Positions 1-10,608 are shown, numbered from the stretch's first letter. The stretch: DNA of 64,000 bases from Candidatus Hydrogenedentota bacterium (GCA_019637335.1 JAHBVV010000003.1:310001-374000); one strand, 5' to 3'. The notes: generated by a model from the letters alone, not told the origin. A program made the numbers and translations.

Positions 1-65
1 CCCGCCCTTTGCCTGGACACCCTCACCCGGCGGTGGGCGGCGCTGGTCGTGGAGCGCCATCCGGG

Positions 66-947
66 CTAATCCCGAAACGCGCGCGCGACGGCGGAATTGT
101 CCTCGCCGCCGTAACCCTGCTCGATAAGGCGCGCCAGGATGTCGCGGTGCAGGCGGCTCACGGGGAGATCGGCGCCGCAGGTCTCTCCGAGTTCGAGGAT
201 CAGGCCGACGTCCTTGGCGTGTTGCGCGAGGCGGGCTTCCGGGGCAAAATCGCGGGCTATCATCCGCGCGCCCTTGGTCTCCATCACGCGGGACGCGGCG
301 GGACCCGATTGCAGGACCGCCAGGGCGGTGTCGAGGTCGAGCCCGAGCTTCTCCGCGAGCCCCAGGGCCTCCGCGAGCACGAGCCGGTTGAGGCCCAGGG
401 CCTGATTCGCGACGAGCTTCATACGGCAACCGGCGCCGGGCTGGCCGAGATAGAAGATCGTGCGCCCGAAGGTCTCCAGCACAGGCGCATACCCGACCGC
501 ATCCGCCTCCGTGTCCCCCACCAGAAGCACCGCTTCGCCGGCGGCGGTCTGGCGGCTGGAGGCGAGCACGCAGACATCCACGAGGTCCACGCCACTGGCA
601 GCCAGGCGCGCGGCGTCCGCCTCGGTGTCGTCCGGGCGGCCCGTGGTCGTGTCGAGCAATAGCGCGCCTGCTTCGAGCGACGCCGCGAGGTTTCCGCCGC
701 CCCAGAGCAGGTCCTGGCGCACGGTGGAGTTCGGCAGGCTGAGCAGCATTACACGGCACGACCTCGCGACCGCGCCATGATCCGGCAGCACGGCGACGCC
801 CAGGCCCGCGGCGGCCTCAGATGCGGCGGGATCGATATCGCACCCGTACACGATGTGGCCCGCGCCGATGAGCCGCGAAGCGATCGCCTTACCGAGCAAA
901 CCGAGCCCGATCAGGCCGATCGCCGGCTGTTCCGCCGCGTCAGGCAT
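66..947 (-). CDS. NAD(P)-dependent 3-hydroxyisobutyrate dehydrogenase-type (6PGDH-like) reductase
   Basis: A 293-residue cytosolic beta-hydroxyacid dehydrogenase. The N-terminal Rossmann fold has the dinucleotide motif GLGLLG at residues 14-19, and the all-helical C-terminal domain contains GAGCRMKLVANQ with the expected catalytic lysine at about residue 177. The length matches the family (290-300). The ATG at 947 is chosen because the dehydrogenase fold starts there; the frame stays open upstream but that part is read through the previous gene. The start overlaps the end of the Gfo/Idh gene by 8 bases, so the two are probably translationally coupled. Family members act on 3-hydroxyisobutyrate, tartronate semialdehyde, succinic semialdehyde or imines; the substrate cannot be told here. 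Confidence 0.85.
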   Translation of the reverse strand: MPDAAEQPAIGLIGLGLLGKAIASRLIGAGHIVYGCDIDPAASEAAAGLGVAVLPDHGAVARSCRVMLLSLPNSTVRQDLLWGGGNLAASLEAGALLLDTTTGRPDDTEADAARLAASGVDLVDVCVLASSRQTAAGEAVLLVGDTEADAVGYAPVLETFGRTIFYLGQPGAGCRMKLVANQALGLNRLVLAEALGLAEKLGLDLDTALAVLQSGPAASRVMETKGARMIARDFAPEARLAQHAKDVGLILELGETCGADLPVSRLHRDILARLIEQGYGGEDNSAVARAFRD

Positions 948-2211
948 TGGGAAGTTCGTAAGCCTCGCGGTACGTGCGCGTGAAGAGCGCGCTTGCCGCC
1001 TCGTCGCCCACCGCCTGCGCGCCGTTTTCGCCCAGGGTAAGCGGGCGTTCCACGCGCGTGCCGATGTTGGCGAGATGGCACAGGATGGTCGAGATGGCGC
1101 CTTCACTGATGGGCGCATTGAGCCGTTCCGGCGCGCCGGCCTTGACGCAGGCAACAAAGTTTCGGACGTTTTCGCTGAAGTCGTGGGAGTCGCCGAGGCG
1201 GCGCTTTTCCGGCTCACCAATCAGCGAGACAAAGCATCCCTCGCGGCCGACTTCGAGCCTGCCCTTGTCGCCATAGAAAAGCACGCCGTTGTCGTGCCCT
1301 TCCATCTTGTAGTCGGTCCACAGGCGCATTTCGTACATCAGGTGCATGCCGTCATATTCGAAGATCACGGTCTGGGTGTCCGGGGTTTCGTGGTCGTCCT
1401 CGTAAAAAAGCTGTGCGCCGACGGAGGTAACGCGCTTCGGCAGGCCCGCGCCCATGCCCCAGCGCATCATGTCGATCTGGTGGACGCCGTCGTTGCCGGT
1501 GTCGCCGGTCCCATAGTCCCAGAACCAGTGCCAGTTGTAGTGCCAGCGGTTTCGGGTGTACGGGCGCACGGGCGCCGGGCCGAGCCAGCGATCGTAGTCC
1601 ACGCCGGCGGGCGGCTCCTCCTCCTCGGCGATTCCGATGGGCTTGCGAAGCTGGTGGTTGATGGCCTTGGCCATGCGCACCTTGCCGAGCCCGCCCTCGC
1701 GGAGAAAGCGCACGGCCTCCTTCGGACCCGCCCCGCTGCGGTGCTGGGTGCCGTGCTGTACGCACAGGCCGGTTTCGCGCGCGACGCGCTCAAGCACGAG
1801 CGCTTCGTGAATATTGTGTGAGCACGGTTTTTCCACGTACACGTGCTTTCCGGCAAGCAGGGCGTGCAGCGCGACGGGCGTGTGCCAGTGGTCCGGCGTC
1901 GCGATGGAGACGCTGTCGATGTCCGGGTTCGCGAGCAACTCGTGAAAGTCGGTGTACATGGTCGCGTCGAACTTGCCGGCCCACCAGGCCTCCACCTTGG
2001 CGCGGCGCTCCGGATCGAGATCGCAGGCAGCCACGATCTGGCAGCCCTCGGTGCGGGCGAAGCCGTTCAGGTGGTTCGTTCCCATGCCGCCGGTTCCGAT
2101 TACGGCGTGGCGCACGGGCGCGTCCTGCGCGCGGGCGCGCCCGCCAATGGACCAGGCCAACGCGCTGGCGGCGGCGCCCGCCTTCAAAGCTGTTCTCCGT
2201 GAAACTCGCAT
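940..2211 (-). CDS. Tat-exported Gfo/Idh/MocA family oxidoreductase
   Basis: A 423-residue NAD(P)-dependent sugar or polyol oxidoreductase. Residues 1-29 form a twin-arginine signal (SRRTALK, then an Ala-rich stretch), so the folded enzyme is probably exported to the periplasm with its cofactor. The Rossmann motif is IGTGGMG at about residues 38-44 and the family EKP motif follows in HVYVEKPCSHN. The ATG at 2211 is preferred over longer options because the Tat signal begins there and an AGGAG lies upstream. Tat-exported Gfo/Idh proteins are abundant in Planctomycetota-type genomes, where they are assigned to carbohydrate oxidation. It is followed with an 8-base overlap by a second dehydrogenase. 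The substrate is unknown. Confidence 0.9.
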   Translation of the reverse strand: MRVSRRTALKAGAAASALAWSIGGRARAQDAPVRHAVIGTGGMGTNHLNGFARTEGCQIVAACDLDPERRAKVEAWWAGKFDATMYTDFHELLANPDIDSVSIATPDHWHTPVALHALLAGKHVYVEKPCSHNIHEALVLERVARETGLCVQHGTQHRSGAGPKEAVRFLREGGLGKVRMAKAINHQLRKPIGIAEEEEPPAGVDYDRWLGPAPVRPYTRNRWHYNWHWFWDYGTGDTGNDGVHQIDMMRWGMGAGLPKRVTSVGAQLFYEDDHETPDTQTVIFEYDGMHLMYEMRLWTDYKMEGHDNGVLFYGDKGRLEVGREGCFVSLIGEPEKRRLGDSHDFSENVRNFVACVKAGAPERLNAPISEGAISTILCHLANIGTRVERPLTLGENGAQAVGDEAASALFTRTYREAYELPNA

Positions 2212-2256
2212 CGCATCCAAGCTCCTGTTTGCGCGGTTCGCGCGTGCCCGCCGGCC

Positions 2257-2286
2257 ATAATGCCCGAAAAAAACGGTGGCGCGCAA
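2257..2286 (-). promoter_or_regulatory. Candidate sigma70-type promoter for the Gfo/Idh operon
   Basis: Read on the minus strand: TTGCGC (2286-2281), an 18-base spacer with a T-run, and CATTAT (2262-2257), about 45 bases before the ATG at 2211. Both hexamers are imperfect, so this is only a candidate. Confidence 0.3.
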
Positions 2287-2327
2287 TAAAAAAGAGGCCC
2301 TGACTGGTCGATTAATTCGCGCCGGCG

Positions 2328-2650
2328 CCGGGGACTGCCTCCGGCTGGCAGGTGTGCGCACGCCATGGAACAAGGGCCCTGATCCAGCCGGTGGCTGTAC
2401 CCGAAAAAAGGTACTCTTACGAACCAACCGGCTTTTCATCCTCAATGGATGACGCAACGCGTCATGAGCGACCGCTCCGAAAACACAGAGGCGGGACGCC
2501 TGTGCCACATTCCTTCAAAGGTACTCTTACGAACCAAGGTGAAGCGTGCAAAGAACTTGGCACAGCCGTCCCGGCTGTGTACCGGTTGCGAACCAACCGG
2601 CTTTTCATCCTCAATGGATGACGCAACGCGTCATGAGCGGCTGCACCCCA
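2328..2650. repeat. Composite intergenic repeat block, left of the WG-repeat gene
   Basis: The 450 bases between the genes at 2211 and 2662 hold no credible gene. A 50-base stretch at 2421-2470 recurs exactly at 2590-2639. It contains the perfect inverted repeat ATGACGC-AAC-GCGTCAT preceded by a CATCC/GGATG stem. A further direct repeat (GGTACTCTTACGAACCAA) occurs at 2410 and 2520, and a short CCGTCCCGG palindrome lies near 2568. The part at 2330-2400 is closely similar to 3950-4020 on the other side of the WG-repeat gene. Confidence 0.85.
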
Positions 2651-2661
2651 GGAACCCATGC

Positions 2662-3825
2662 TCAATCTCCGTCTATCACGTTGCCCTTTTCATCGGTAAA
2701 CACAATTTTGAAGACGGTATCCTCCGCGGACACGTCGCCCTCCTCATACTCGAGTTCAAATTGCTCGGCCTTGAAGCGGGCCAGCGTGTTCGCCCAGTGC
2801 GGTGTCTGGATCAGCGCGACCATGCCGTTGTCGAAGGGGGGCGGAAGCCACGGATATTGCGGCGGGATGGCCTCGTTGCCCTCCGTATCGATAAAGCCCC
2901 ATCGATCCCCGGCCATCACGGCGGCCCGGCCCTCGTGGAAAGGTTCGACCTGATCGTAGTCGGGCGTCAAGACCGTGTTCCCTCCGCGATCGACGAAGAT
3001 GTAGTAGGGCGGCTCCGTTCGCCAGACGAGGGCGAGGCCGCCGCGGTGCGAGCTCTTCATGCGCTGCACCTTGTCGAGCGTCACGACGAATTCGCCGGTG
3101 GGATCGATGAAGCCCGCGATTCTGGCGCTGTGATCCGGGTTATCGATCTGGGCGGCGGCGAGGCCATCGGAAAACTCGAAGAGGCTGTTAAATTTCGGCT
3201 CGATCAGCCAGGCGCCTGCACGATCAATGGCGCCATAACGCACGGTCCCGTCCCCCGTAACGGCGCTGGCCACCGCGACACCGCCGGAGAAGGGGAGGGC
3301 GCTGGCGAAAGGCCCCGGTATGGCGGTATCCCCATTTTCGTTGATGTAGCGAAAGGAAGGGCCGCCCGAAACTCCGTCCGGAGAAATGCTCCCCACGGCG
3401 GCCAGCCCCTCGTGGAATGGCTGGGGCACGTGAAAATCGTTGGGCGGGCGAAGCAAGAGATCGCCGTCGCGGTTGACGTAATACGTTCCCGACGGCGTTG
3501 TGATCGGGAAGACCGGCGTCGTCGTCAGATGGACGCCAAAGACTACGCCACGGACGGCGCCTTCGTGGTGCAGCGTGCTGTAGGCGCCGCGGACGCCGGC
3601 CTGGTCCACGCGCTCACGCAACCACGGGTCGCCCGCTTCCCGCGCCAGCGCATCGGCAAGGGTCGCCACCCAGGCCAGTTCAGATTCCGGCACGGGCGTC
3701 CCGTCGGGATACAAAACCACATGCGCATTGCGTTCGAGGTTACCTGCGGTTTGGTAGATCCACAACCCGCCCAGCCCAAGCCCGGCCACCAGGCAAATCA
3801 CGATTACCCTGTTCCTGATATTCAT
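2662..3825 (-). CDS. Membrane-anchored WG-repeat protein
   Basis: A 387-residue protein with one N-terminal hydrophobic helix (about residues 6-25) and a large, presumably periplasmic domain. From about residue 110 it shows degenerate WG (KWG) repeats of the type G-x-x-G-F/Y-I-D-x-x-G-x: FRYINENGD, YGAIDRAGAW, AGFIDPTGEF, YIFVDRGGN and WGFIDTEGN, alternating with F-x-x-G-L/R-A-A-V stretches such as PFHEGLAAVG and PFHEGRAAVM. WG-repeat proteins are thought to form propeller or solenoid folds; their partners are mostly unknown. The gene stands alone between related intergenic repeats on both sides. The family call is firm; the function is unknown. Confidence 0.8.
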   Translation of the reverse strand: MNIRNRVIVICLVAGLGLGGLWIYQTAGNLERNAHVVLYPDGTPVPESELAWVATLADALAREAGDPWLRERVDQAGVRGAYSTLHHEGAVRGVVFGVHLTTTPVFPITTPSGTYYVNRDGDLLLRPPNDFHVPQPFHEGLAAVGSISPDGVSGGPSFRYINENGDTAIPGPFASALPFSGGVAVASAVTGDGTVRYGAIDRAGAWLIEPKFNSLFEFSDGLAAAQIDNPDHSARIAGFIDPTGEFVVTLDKVQRMKSSHRGGLALVWRTEPPYYIFVDRGGNTVLTPDYDQVEPFHEGRAAVMAGDRWGFIDTEGNEAIPPQYPWLPPPFDNGMVALIQTPHWANTLARFKAEQFELEYEEGDVSAEDTVFKIVFTDEKGNVIDGD

Positions 3826-4303
3826 GACTGCGCGTCACTCCGTCTGCCGAATACTATCGCCCTCAGCCCGACGATAGCCATTCCGGACACCGCCCGTCAA
3901 CAACCGCGCCTGGCGTGACTCAGTAGCGGTCGCCCCCGGCTGGCGCGGCGGGGACCACCTCCGGCTGGCAGGTGTGCGTACGCCATGGAACAAAATTCCT
4001 GACCCAGCCGGTGGCTACTCCGAAAAAAGCGCCTCAGCCTCACCACAACAGCCTCATCCAAACCAGATTACAGCATCTCCCCCAAGGAAGCGGCAAAGGC
4101 TGGGAGCGCAGGCGTCCCCGCCTGCCAGGCGGCGAAGCCGCCGTCCATTTTCATCCTTAACGGGCGACGCTACGCGTCATGAACGGCTGTACCCACAAAA
4201 ACTCCCCACACCACACATTGCATGAACCACGCCGCCTTCTTATACTGATCACGCCGCCTCCCGCGGGGCCCGTGGGGCGTGCGGCGCGTTTTCCGGGCAG
4301 CCG
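3826..4303. repeat. Composite intergenic repeat block, right of the WG-repeat gene
   Basis: 478 bases without a credible gene. The segment 3948-4030 matches 2328-2412 at most positions, including a shared stretch around GGCAGGTGTGCG and CGCCATGGAACAA. The segment 4148-4192 is a variant of the ATGACGC/GCGTCAT element (here GCGACGC-TAC-GCGTCAT). A GGCGTCCCCGCC palindrome with GGCGGCGAAGCCGCC lies at about 4112-4143. Confidence 0.75.
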
Positions 4304-6862
4304 ATGCGGAGTCGACCTATGCGGGCTGGCGCGGCCATTCGTACAGCGATCGTTCTCGCGTGCTCCGGCGCGGTGTGCCTCGGGGGCGCCGCCGATTCGC
4401 CCCGCTTCTCGCGGGATATCCTGCCCATCCTCTCCGAGAACTGTTTCCACTGCCACGGCATGGACGCGGGGACCCGCAAGGCCGGGTTGCGCCTCGATAC
4501 GGAAGAAGGCGCTGCGGCCGTGCTGGGCCAGGGCGCCGGCCGAAGTGCGAGCGCGCTCTTCCAGCGGATCACCGACCCGGGCGCGGATAAGATGCCCCCG
4601 CCCGATTCCGGCAAGACCCTGTCGCCGGCCCAAATCGATCTCATCGGCCAGTGGCTCGACGGCGGCGCCCCCTGGGAGGGCCACTGGGCCTACACCCCGC
4701 CCGTCCGCGTCGTTCCGGCCCCCGTCCGGAATGCGGCCTGGCCCCGGAGCCCGATCGACCGCTACATCCTCGCACGCCTCGAGTCCGCCGGGTTCGCGCC
4801 TGCGCCCGAGGCGGACCGGCGCACGCTCTTCCGCCGCATTCACCTCGATCTGACCGGCCTCCCGCCCGCGCCGGATGCCGCCGATCGATTCGTGCTCGAC
4901 AACCGCCCCGACGCCTGGGAGCGCCTCGTGGACGAACTGCTTGCGTCGCCGCATTTCGGCGAGCACTGGGCGCGCTGGTGGCTCGATCTGGCGATGTACG
5001 CAGACAGCGACGGCTACCTCTCCGATTTCATCCGCCCGAACGCCTGGCGCTACCGCCAGTGGGTGGTGGACGCCCTGAACGCGGACATGCCCTTCGACCA
5101 GTTCACCGTCCGCCAGATCGCGGGGGATCGGCTGCCCAACGCCACGGTGCAGGATCACATTGCGACCGGATTCCTGCGGAATACGCTCAGCAACCGTGAG
5201 GGCGGCGCGGCCCTGGAAGAGTTCCGCACGCTCCAGACCTTCGACCGCACGCGCAACCTGGGAACCGTCTGGCTTGGCCTGACCCTGGAATGCGCTCAGT
5301 GCCACGATCACAAGTACGACGCCATCTCCCAGCGGGATTACTTCCAGATCTACGCCTTCTTCAACAACGCCGACGAAGTAAACGTCGACGCGCCCCTCGG
5401 TGAGGAGGCGGCGGCCCGCGCGGCGGCCTGGCCCGGCTATGTCGCCCGGCGCGAGGCGCTGCTGGCTCCCGTCGCCGGCGAGCTGGACGCGCTCCAGGCC
5501 CGGTGGGAGGAGAAGCTGCTTCACGCCGCGCGCAACCCCGGCGGCCCCGATGCCCGCTGGGACCGAGCCTGGGAAGTGCTGGGCCTAGTCTGGGGCCAGG
5601 GCGATGCGGGCGCGGAGGGCCAGCTCGAAGGCGCGATCATCGTCCAGACGCCGCCCGCCGATCGCACACAGACCGATCGCTTCCGCATACAGAACTATTT
5701 CCTGCGCCACGGCGAGCTCATGGATCCCGAGGCCTTTCAGGCGCTGAAGGTGGGGGAGATCGTCCGCGAACTCGATGCGCTCGCCGGCGAACTGCCGCCG
5801 ATGAGCCGCGCCCCCGCTATGCGCGCCGCGCGCGTGTCGCGCCCCAACCGTATCCTCGAGCGCGGCGACTTCCGAACCCCCGGCGCCCCGGTGACCCCCG
5901 GCGTCCCCGCCGTACTGTCGGCGATCCACGCGCCCGCGGACCCCAATCGCCTCAATCTCGCACGCTGGCTCGTGGCCCCCGAAAACCCGCTCACCGCGCG
6001 CGTCACCGTCAACCGGATCTGGCAGCAGCTCTTCGGCCAGGGCCTCGTCACCACCCCGGACGATTTCGGCGTCCGCGGCGCCCTCCCGAGCCACCCGGAC
6101 CTGCTGGACTGGCTCGCGATCTCCTTCCGGGAAGACGGCTGGAGCCTGAAAGCGCTTCTCCGCGAGATCGTGCTCTCATCCACCTACCGCCAATCCTCCC
6201 ACGCGCGCCCGGACCTGCGCGCGGCCGATCCCTCCAACGCCCTGCTGGGCCGGCAACAGCGCCTGCGCCTGACCGGCGAACAGGTGCGCGATGCGGCGCT
6301 CTCGGCGAGCGGCCTGCTGCACCCGGCCCTCGGCGGCCCCAGCGTGCGCCCCCCACAGCCGGAAAGCGTCACGAAGGAAGGCTTCGACAACGCCTGGGTC
6401 CCCAGCGAAGGGCCCGACCGGTATCGGCGCTCGCTCTATACCTTTATCCAGCGCACCTCGCCCTACGGCCAGCTGGTGAACTTCGATCTGGCCGCGCCCA
6501 ACCGCCCCTGCACCCGGCGCGAGCGCTCCAACACGCCGCTGCAGGCCCTGAACCTGCTCAACGACCCCAATTTCTTCGAAGCCGCGCAGGCCCTGGCCGC
6601 CCGATCCGTGGTGGAATCCCCCGATCCCGCCGCGCGAATCGACTGGCTCTTTCGTGCGGCGCTCGCGCGCCCGGCGACCCCCGTTGAGCGCGCCCGCATC
6701 GAGGCGCTCGTCCGAGAACAGACCGCGCGCTTCGACCGCGAGCTGGAGGCCATCCCGCCCGTGACCGGCGCCGTGGGCCCGCCGCACACCGCCGAAAACG
6801 CCGCCTGGGTCATCGCCGCCAGCGTCCTGCTCAACCTCGACGAATTCATCAACCGGGAGTAG
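4304..6862 (+). CDS. DUF1549/DUF1553 protein with planctomycete cytochrome c-like domain (PSCyt1-PSCyt2-PSD1)
   Basis: An 852-residue exported protein. A signal peptide (about residues 1-30) is followed by a PSCyt1 domain with the heme-attachment motif CFHCH at residues 47-51, then the DUF1549 (PSCyt2) region, which carries a second CxxCH (CAQCH near residue 330), and a C-terminal DUF1553 (PSD1) region from about residue 540 (LARWLVAPENPLTARVTVNR). The order and length fit the family, which is hugely expanded in Planctomycetota and relatives and almost always sits before a DUF1501 gene, as here (4-base gap). The family is usually taken to be periplasmic and linked to polysaccharide degradation or electron transfer, without a proven reaction. 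An ATG at 4319 is an alternative start. Confidence 0.93.
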   Translation: MRSRPMRAGAAIRTAIVLACSGAVCLGGAADSPRFSRDILPILSENCFHCHGMDAGTRKAGLRLDTEEGAAAVLGQGAGRSASALFQRITDPGADKMPPPDSGKTLSPAQIDLIGQWLDGGAPWEGHWAYTPPVRVVPAPVRNAAWPRSPIDRYILARLESAGFAPAPEADRRTLFRRIHLDLTGLPPAPDAADRFVLDNRPDAWERLVDELLASPHFGEHWARWWLDLAMYADSDGYLSDFIRPNAWRYRQWVVDALNADMPFDQFTVRQIAGDRLPNATVQDHIATGFLRNTLSNREGGAALEEFRTLQTFDRTRNLGTVWLGLTLECAQCHDHKYDAISQRDYFQIYAFFNNADEVNVDAPLGEEAAARAAAWPGYVARREALLAPVAGELDALQARWEEKLLHAARNPGGPDARWDRAWEVLGLVWGQGDAGAEGQLEGAIIVQTPPADRTQTDRFRIQNYFLRHGELMDPEAFQALKVGEIVRELDALAGELPPMSRAPAMRAARVSRPNRILERGDFRTPGAPVTPGVPAVLSAIHAPADPNRLNLARWLVAPENPLTARVTVNRIWQQLFGQGLVTTPDDFGVRGALPSHPDLLDWLAISFREDGWSLKALLREIVLSSTYRQSSHARPDLRAADPSNALLGRQQRLRLTGEQVRDAALSASGLLHPALGGPSVRPPQPESVTKEGFDNAWVPSEGPDRYRRSLYTFIQRTSPYGQLVNFDLAAPNRPCTRRERSNTPLQALNLLNDPNFFEAAQALAARSVVESPDPAARIDWLFRAALARPATPVERARIEALVREQTARFDRELEAIPPVTGAVGPPHTAENAAWVIAASVLLNLDEFINRE

Positions 6863-6866
6863 GCCC

Positions 6867-8297
<1,431 letters not shown>

Positions 8298-8374
8298 GGG
8301 AATTGTAGTCCAGGCAGGGGTATTCTCCCGGACTGCTCTTGCCTGCGAAAGTGATTTACGAATTGAGTTTTTTG

Positions 8375-8570
8375 ACCACGGATAGCACGGATGACACGGA
8401 TATTCCACCCTGATAATTTAACGCCCGGCACTTGCCGCGATGGTGGCGCTAATGAAATGACTGGAGGAATGTGATTGTGACGTGTACACTGAGGAACCGC
8501 TGGAACCGACGCAATTGCGCTTGGATTTCCGCTCATCCGTGCCATCCGTGTCATCCGTGGTCAAAAAACT
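8375..8570. repeat. Inverted pair of CCACGGAT-type repeats beside the GxxExxY gene
   Basis: The left copy at about 8376-8403 reads TTGACCACGGATAGCACGG followed by ATGACACGGAT. The right copy at about 8534-8567 is its reverse complement (ATCCGTGCCATCCGTGT then CATCCGTGGTCAA). The 130 bases between show no gene. The inverted pair directly abuts the end of the GxxExxY gene, and a third copy lies at 63890-63919. Confidence 0.8.
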
Positions 8571-8574
8571 CTTC

Positions 8575-8952
8575 TTATAAGACAATTCGAACGATTTCGA
8601 CCTTTGGGTGGGCCGAGAAATTGACGAGGAACGCAAGTTTCATCCCGGTTGCTTTCAAGTAGTTCATAACTTGGGCGCGGTGCTTGCTCGTGAGCGCTTC
8701 CACAGCCTTCAACTCTACGACGATTTTGTCGTAAATAAGGAGATCGGGTTTGAATGTCTGATCCAAATCTTCGCCTTTATACGTAAGCCTGAGTTCTACC
8801 TGGGCCACGAAAGGAATTCCCTGCATCCGGAGTTCCTTTTCCAAACACTCCTGATAGACCGATTCAACAAATCCCGATCCCTTTTCGTTGTGTACTTCAT
8901 AGCATGCGCCCCGAATGGCGTAACTTTCGGCCTCATAGATTAGGTCGCCCAT
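8575..8952 (-). CDS. GxxExxY family protein (PD-(D/E)XK-like)
   Basis: A 125-residue protein with the signature GSGFVESVY at about residues 25-33, followed by the nuclease-like core of the family: FKPDLLIYDKIVVELKA at about residues 66-82 (the D...ExK arrangement) and QVMNYLKATGMKLAFLVNF. The length is typical. The family is assigned to the PD-(D/E)XK nuclease superfamily from sequence, but its substrate is unknown. A strong AAGGAGG ribosome site lies just before the ATG at 8952. The end of the gene lies against an inverted CCACGGAT repeat pair, a type of location where these genes are often seen. Its base composition is lower in G+C than its neighbours, suggesting transfer. Confidence 0.88.
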   Translation of the reverse strand: MGDLIYEAESYAIRGACYEVHNEKGSGFVESVYQECLEKELRMQGIPFVAQVELRLTYKGEDLDQTFKPDLLIYDKIVVELKAVEALTSKHRAQVMNYLKATGMKLAFLVNFSAHPKVEIVRIVL

Positions 8953-9170
8953 TGCATTGCCTCCTTCCTTTTATAATCAAAGCTCCTTGCGCTGCTTAAC
9001 GAAGTAACGGTAACAGTGATGGGTTGGAGATGGCAAGCAACGGCGAATGTGTGAATGCGGATGTAGATGTGATGCGGTCCGAACTCTGCTATTTGGCGCA
9101 GGCCGAATGCGCCTGCGAATTCTCCTGCTGGAAGTGCGCTTACAATCTTGTTTATAGAAGAGGTGAAAGC

Positions 9171-10499
9171 ATGATACGAACATTCTGTTTACTTGTTGGC
9201 CTATGCGTGATTCCTGCATATCAGGCAATCCCAAACACCTGGCCCCAATTTCGCGGCCCGGACGCGCGGGGCGTGCTCGATGGCGCGAACCTCCCCGACA
9301 CCTGGTCCGCGGCGGAAAACGTGGCCTGGCAGGCCGACATCCCCGGGCGCGGCTGGTCGTCTCCCGTGGTTTCGGGCGGCCTCGTCTTTCTCACCTCCGT
9401 CGTAAGCCAGAGCGCGGTGGAGGAGCCGAAGAAAGGCCTCTATTTCGGCGGAGACCGGCCCGACGCCCCCGATGTCGTGCACCAGTGGAAGGTCTACGCG
9501 CTCGACCTCGCCACCGGCGCCCTCCGCTGGGAGCGCCAGGTCCACGAGGGCAAGCCCGGGACGCCGCGCCACCTCAAAAACAGCTACGCCTCCGAGACGC
9601 CCGTAACCGATGGCGAGCGGCTCTACGTCTACTTTGGCAACCTGGGCGTCTACTGCTTCGACTTCGAAGGCAACGCGGTTTGGGAAAAGGCCATGCCCCC
9701 GGTCAAAACGCAGTACAACTGGGGCACCGCCGCGTCGCCCGTGCTGCACGACGGACGTCTCTACATCCAGAACGACAACGAGGATGCGTCCTACCTCCTC
9801 GCGCTCGATGCGAAAACCGGCGCCGAAGCCTGGCGCGTGGCCCGCGAGGAAGGCAGCAACTGGTCCACCCCCTACATCTGGACCAACAGCCAGCGCACCG
9901 AACTCGTGACCCTCGGCAGCGACGCCGTCCGGTCCTACGATCTCGCAGGCGAGTTGCTCTGGTCGCTCCGCGGAATGTCCTCCATCACCATCGCCACGCC
10001 CTACGCCGAAGGTGATCTACTCTACTTCAGCTCCGGCTACGTGGGCGATCGCAAGGCCCGCCCGATTTACGCGGTCCGCGCCGGCGCCTCGGGCGATATC
10101 TCGCTGGCGGAAGGCGAAACGGCCAACGAGTGGATCGCCTGGAGCCAGCCCATGGCCGCGCCCTACAACCCGACCACCCTCGTCTACCAGGGACGGCTCT
10201 ATGTCCTGTACGACCGGGGGCTCGTCAGCTGCTACGACGCCAAAACCGGCGCGCCGCTCTACGAAGGCGAAAAACTGCCGCGCGGCTCCGGCTACACGAC
10301 CTCGCCCTGGGCCGCCGACGGCAAGATCTTCTGCCTCAGCGAAGATGGCGTCACCCACGTGCTCCAGGCCGGCGATCAGTTCACGTTGTTGCATTCCAAC
10401 CCGCTCCAGGACGACGATATGGGCATGGCGACCCCCGCGCTCCTCCCCGGGCGGCTGCTCCTGCGCACCTCTGCCCGCCTCTACGCCATCGGCGGCTGA
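9171..10499 (+). CDS. Secreted PQQ-like beta-propeller protein
   Basis: A 442-residue protein with a signal peptide (about residues 1-20, hydrophobic FCLLVGLCVIPAY). The mature start WPQFRGPDARGV is the usual opening of the PQQ-binding-like or BamB-like propellers of planctomycete-type bacteria. Several propeller blades with alternating W/Y and LDAKTG-type turns follow (LDLATGALRWE, LDAKTGAEAWR, YDAKTGAPLYE). Such proteins either bind PQQ or act as scaffolds; no catalytic residue set is visible, so no dehydrogenase activity is claimed. The ATG at 9171 follows GAAGAGGTG and begins the signal peptide; the frame is open upstream, but that part lacks coding character. The gene is monocistronic. 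Confidence 0.85.
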   Translation: MIRTFCLLVGLCVIPAYQAIPNTWPQFRGPDARGVLDGANLPDTWSAAENVAWQADIPGRGWSSPVVSGGLVFLTSVVSQSAVEEPKKGLYFGGDRPDAPDVVHQWKVYALDLATGALRWERQVHEGKPGTPRHLKNSYASETPVTDGERLYVYFGNLGVYCFDFEGNAVWEKAMPPVKTQYNWGTAASPVLHDGRLYIQNDNEDASYLLALDAKTGAEAWRVAREEGSNWSTPYIWTNSQRTELVTLGSDAVRSYDLAGELLWSLRGMSSITIATPYAEGDLLYFSSGYVGDRKARPIYAVRAGASGDISLAEGETANEWIAWSQPMAAPYNPTTLVYQGRLYVLYDRGLVSCYDAKTGAPLYEGEKLPRGSGYTTSPWAADGKIFCLSEDGVTHVLQAGDQFTLLHSNPLQDDDMGMATPALLPGRLLLRTSARLYAIGG

Positions 10500-10520
10500 T
10501 CACCTGGAATCAGACACCCC

Positions 10521-10608
10521 TGTCCGCAGCAAATGTAGGATAGCCGTCCCGGCTGTCCACCGCGCCGAAGGCGCGCCAGTATCCCGGAGATTCTCGTCCG
10601 CGGCAAAG
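10521..10608 (+). repeat. Family-A palindromic repeat, copy 1 (partial)
   Basis: It begins 22 bases after the stop of the PQQ-like gene. Three short stems occur in fixed order: AGCCGTCCCGGCT, GCGCCGAAGGCGC, and a degenerate form of the CGGACA/TGTCCG stem. The remainder of the 286-base gap to 10786 shows no gene. Confidence 0.8.

Noticed and set aside
2421-2639. Exact 50-base repeats taken as attachment sites of an integrated element
   Set aside because: Only 169 bases separate the copies, there is no integrase or tRNA gene nearby, and the same palindrome recurs singly elsewhere (4148, 40033), so a dispersed repeat family explains them better.
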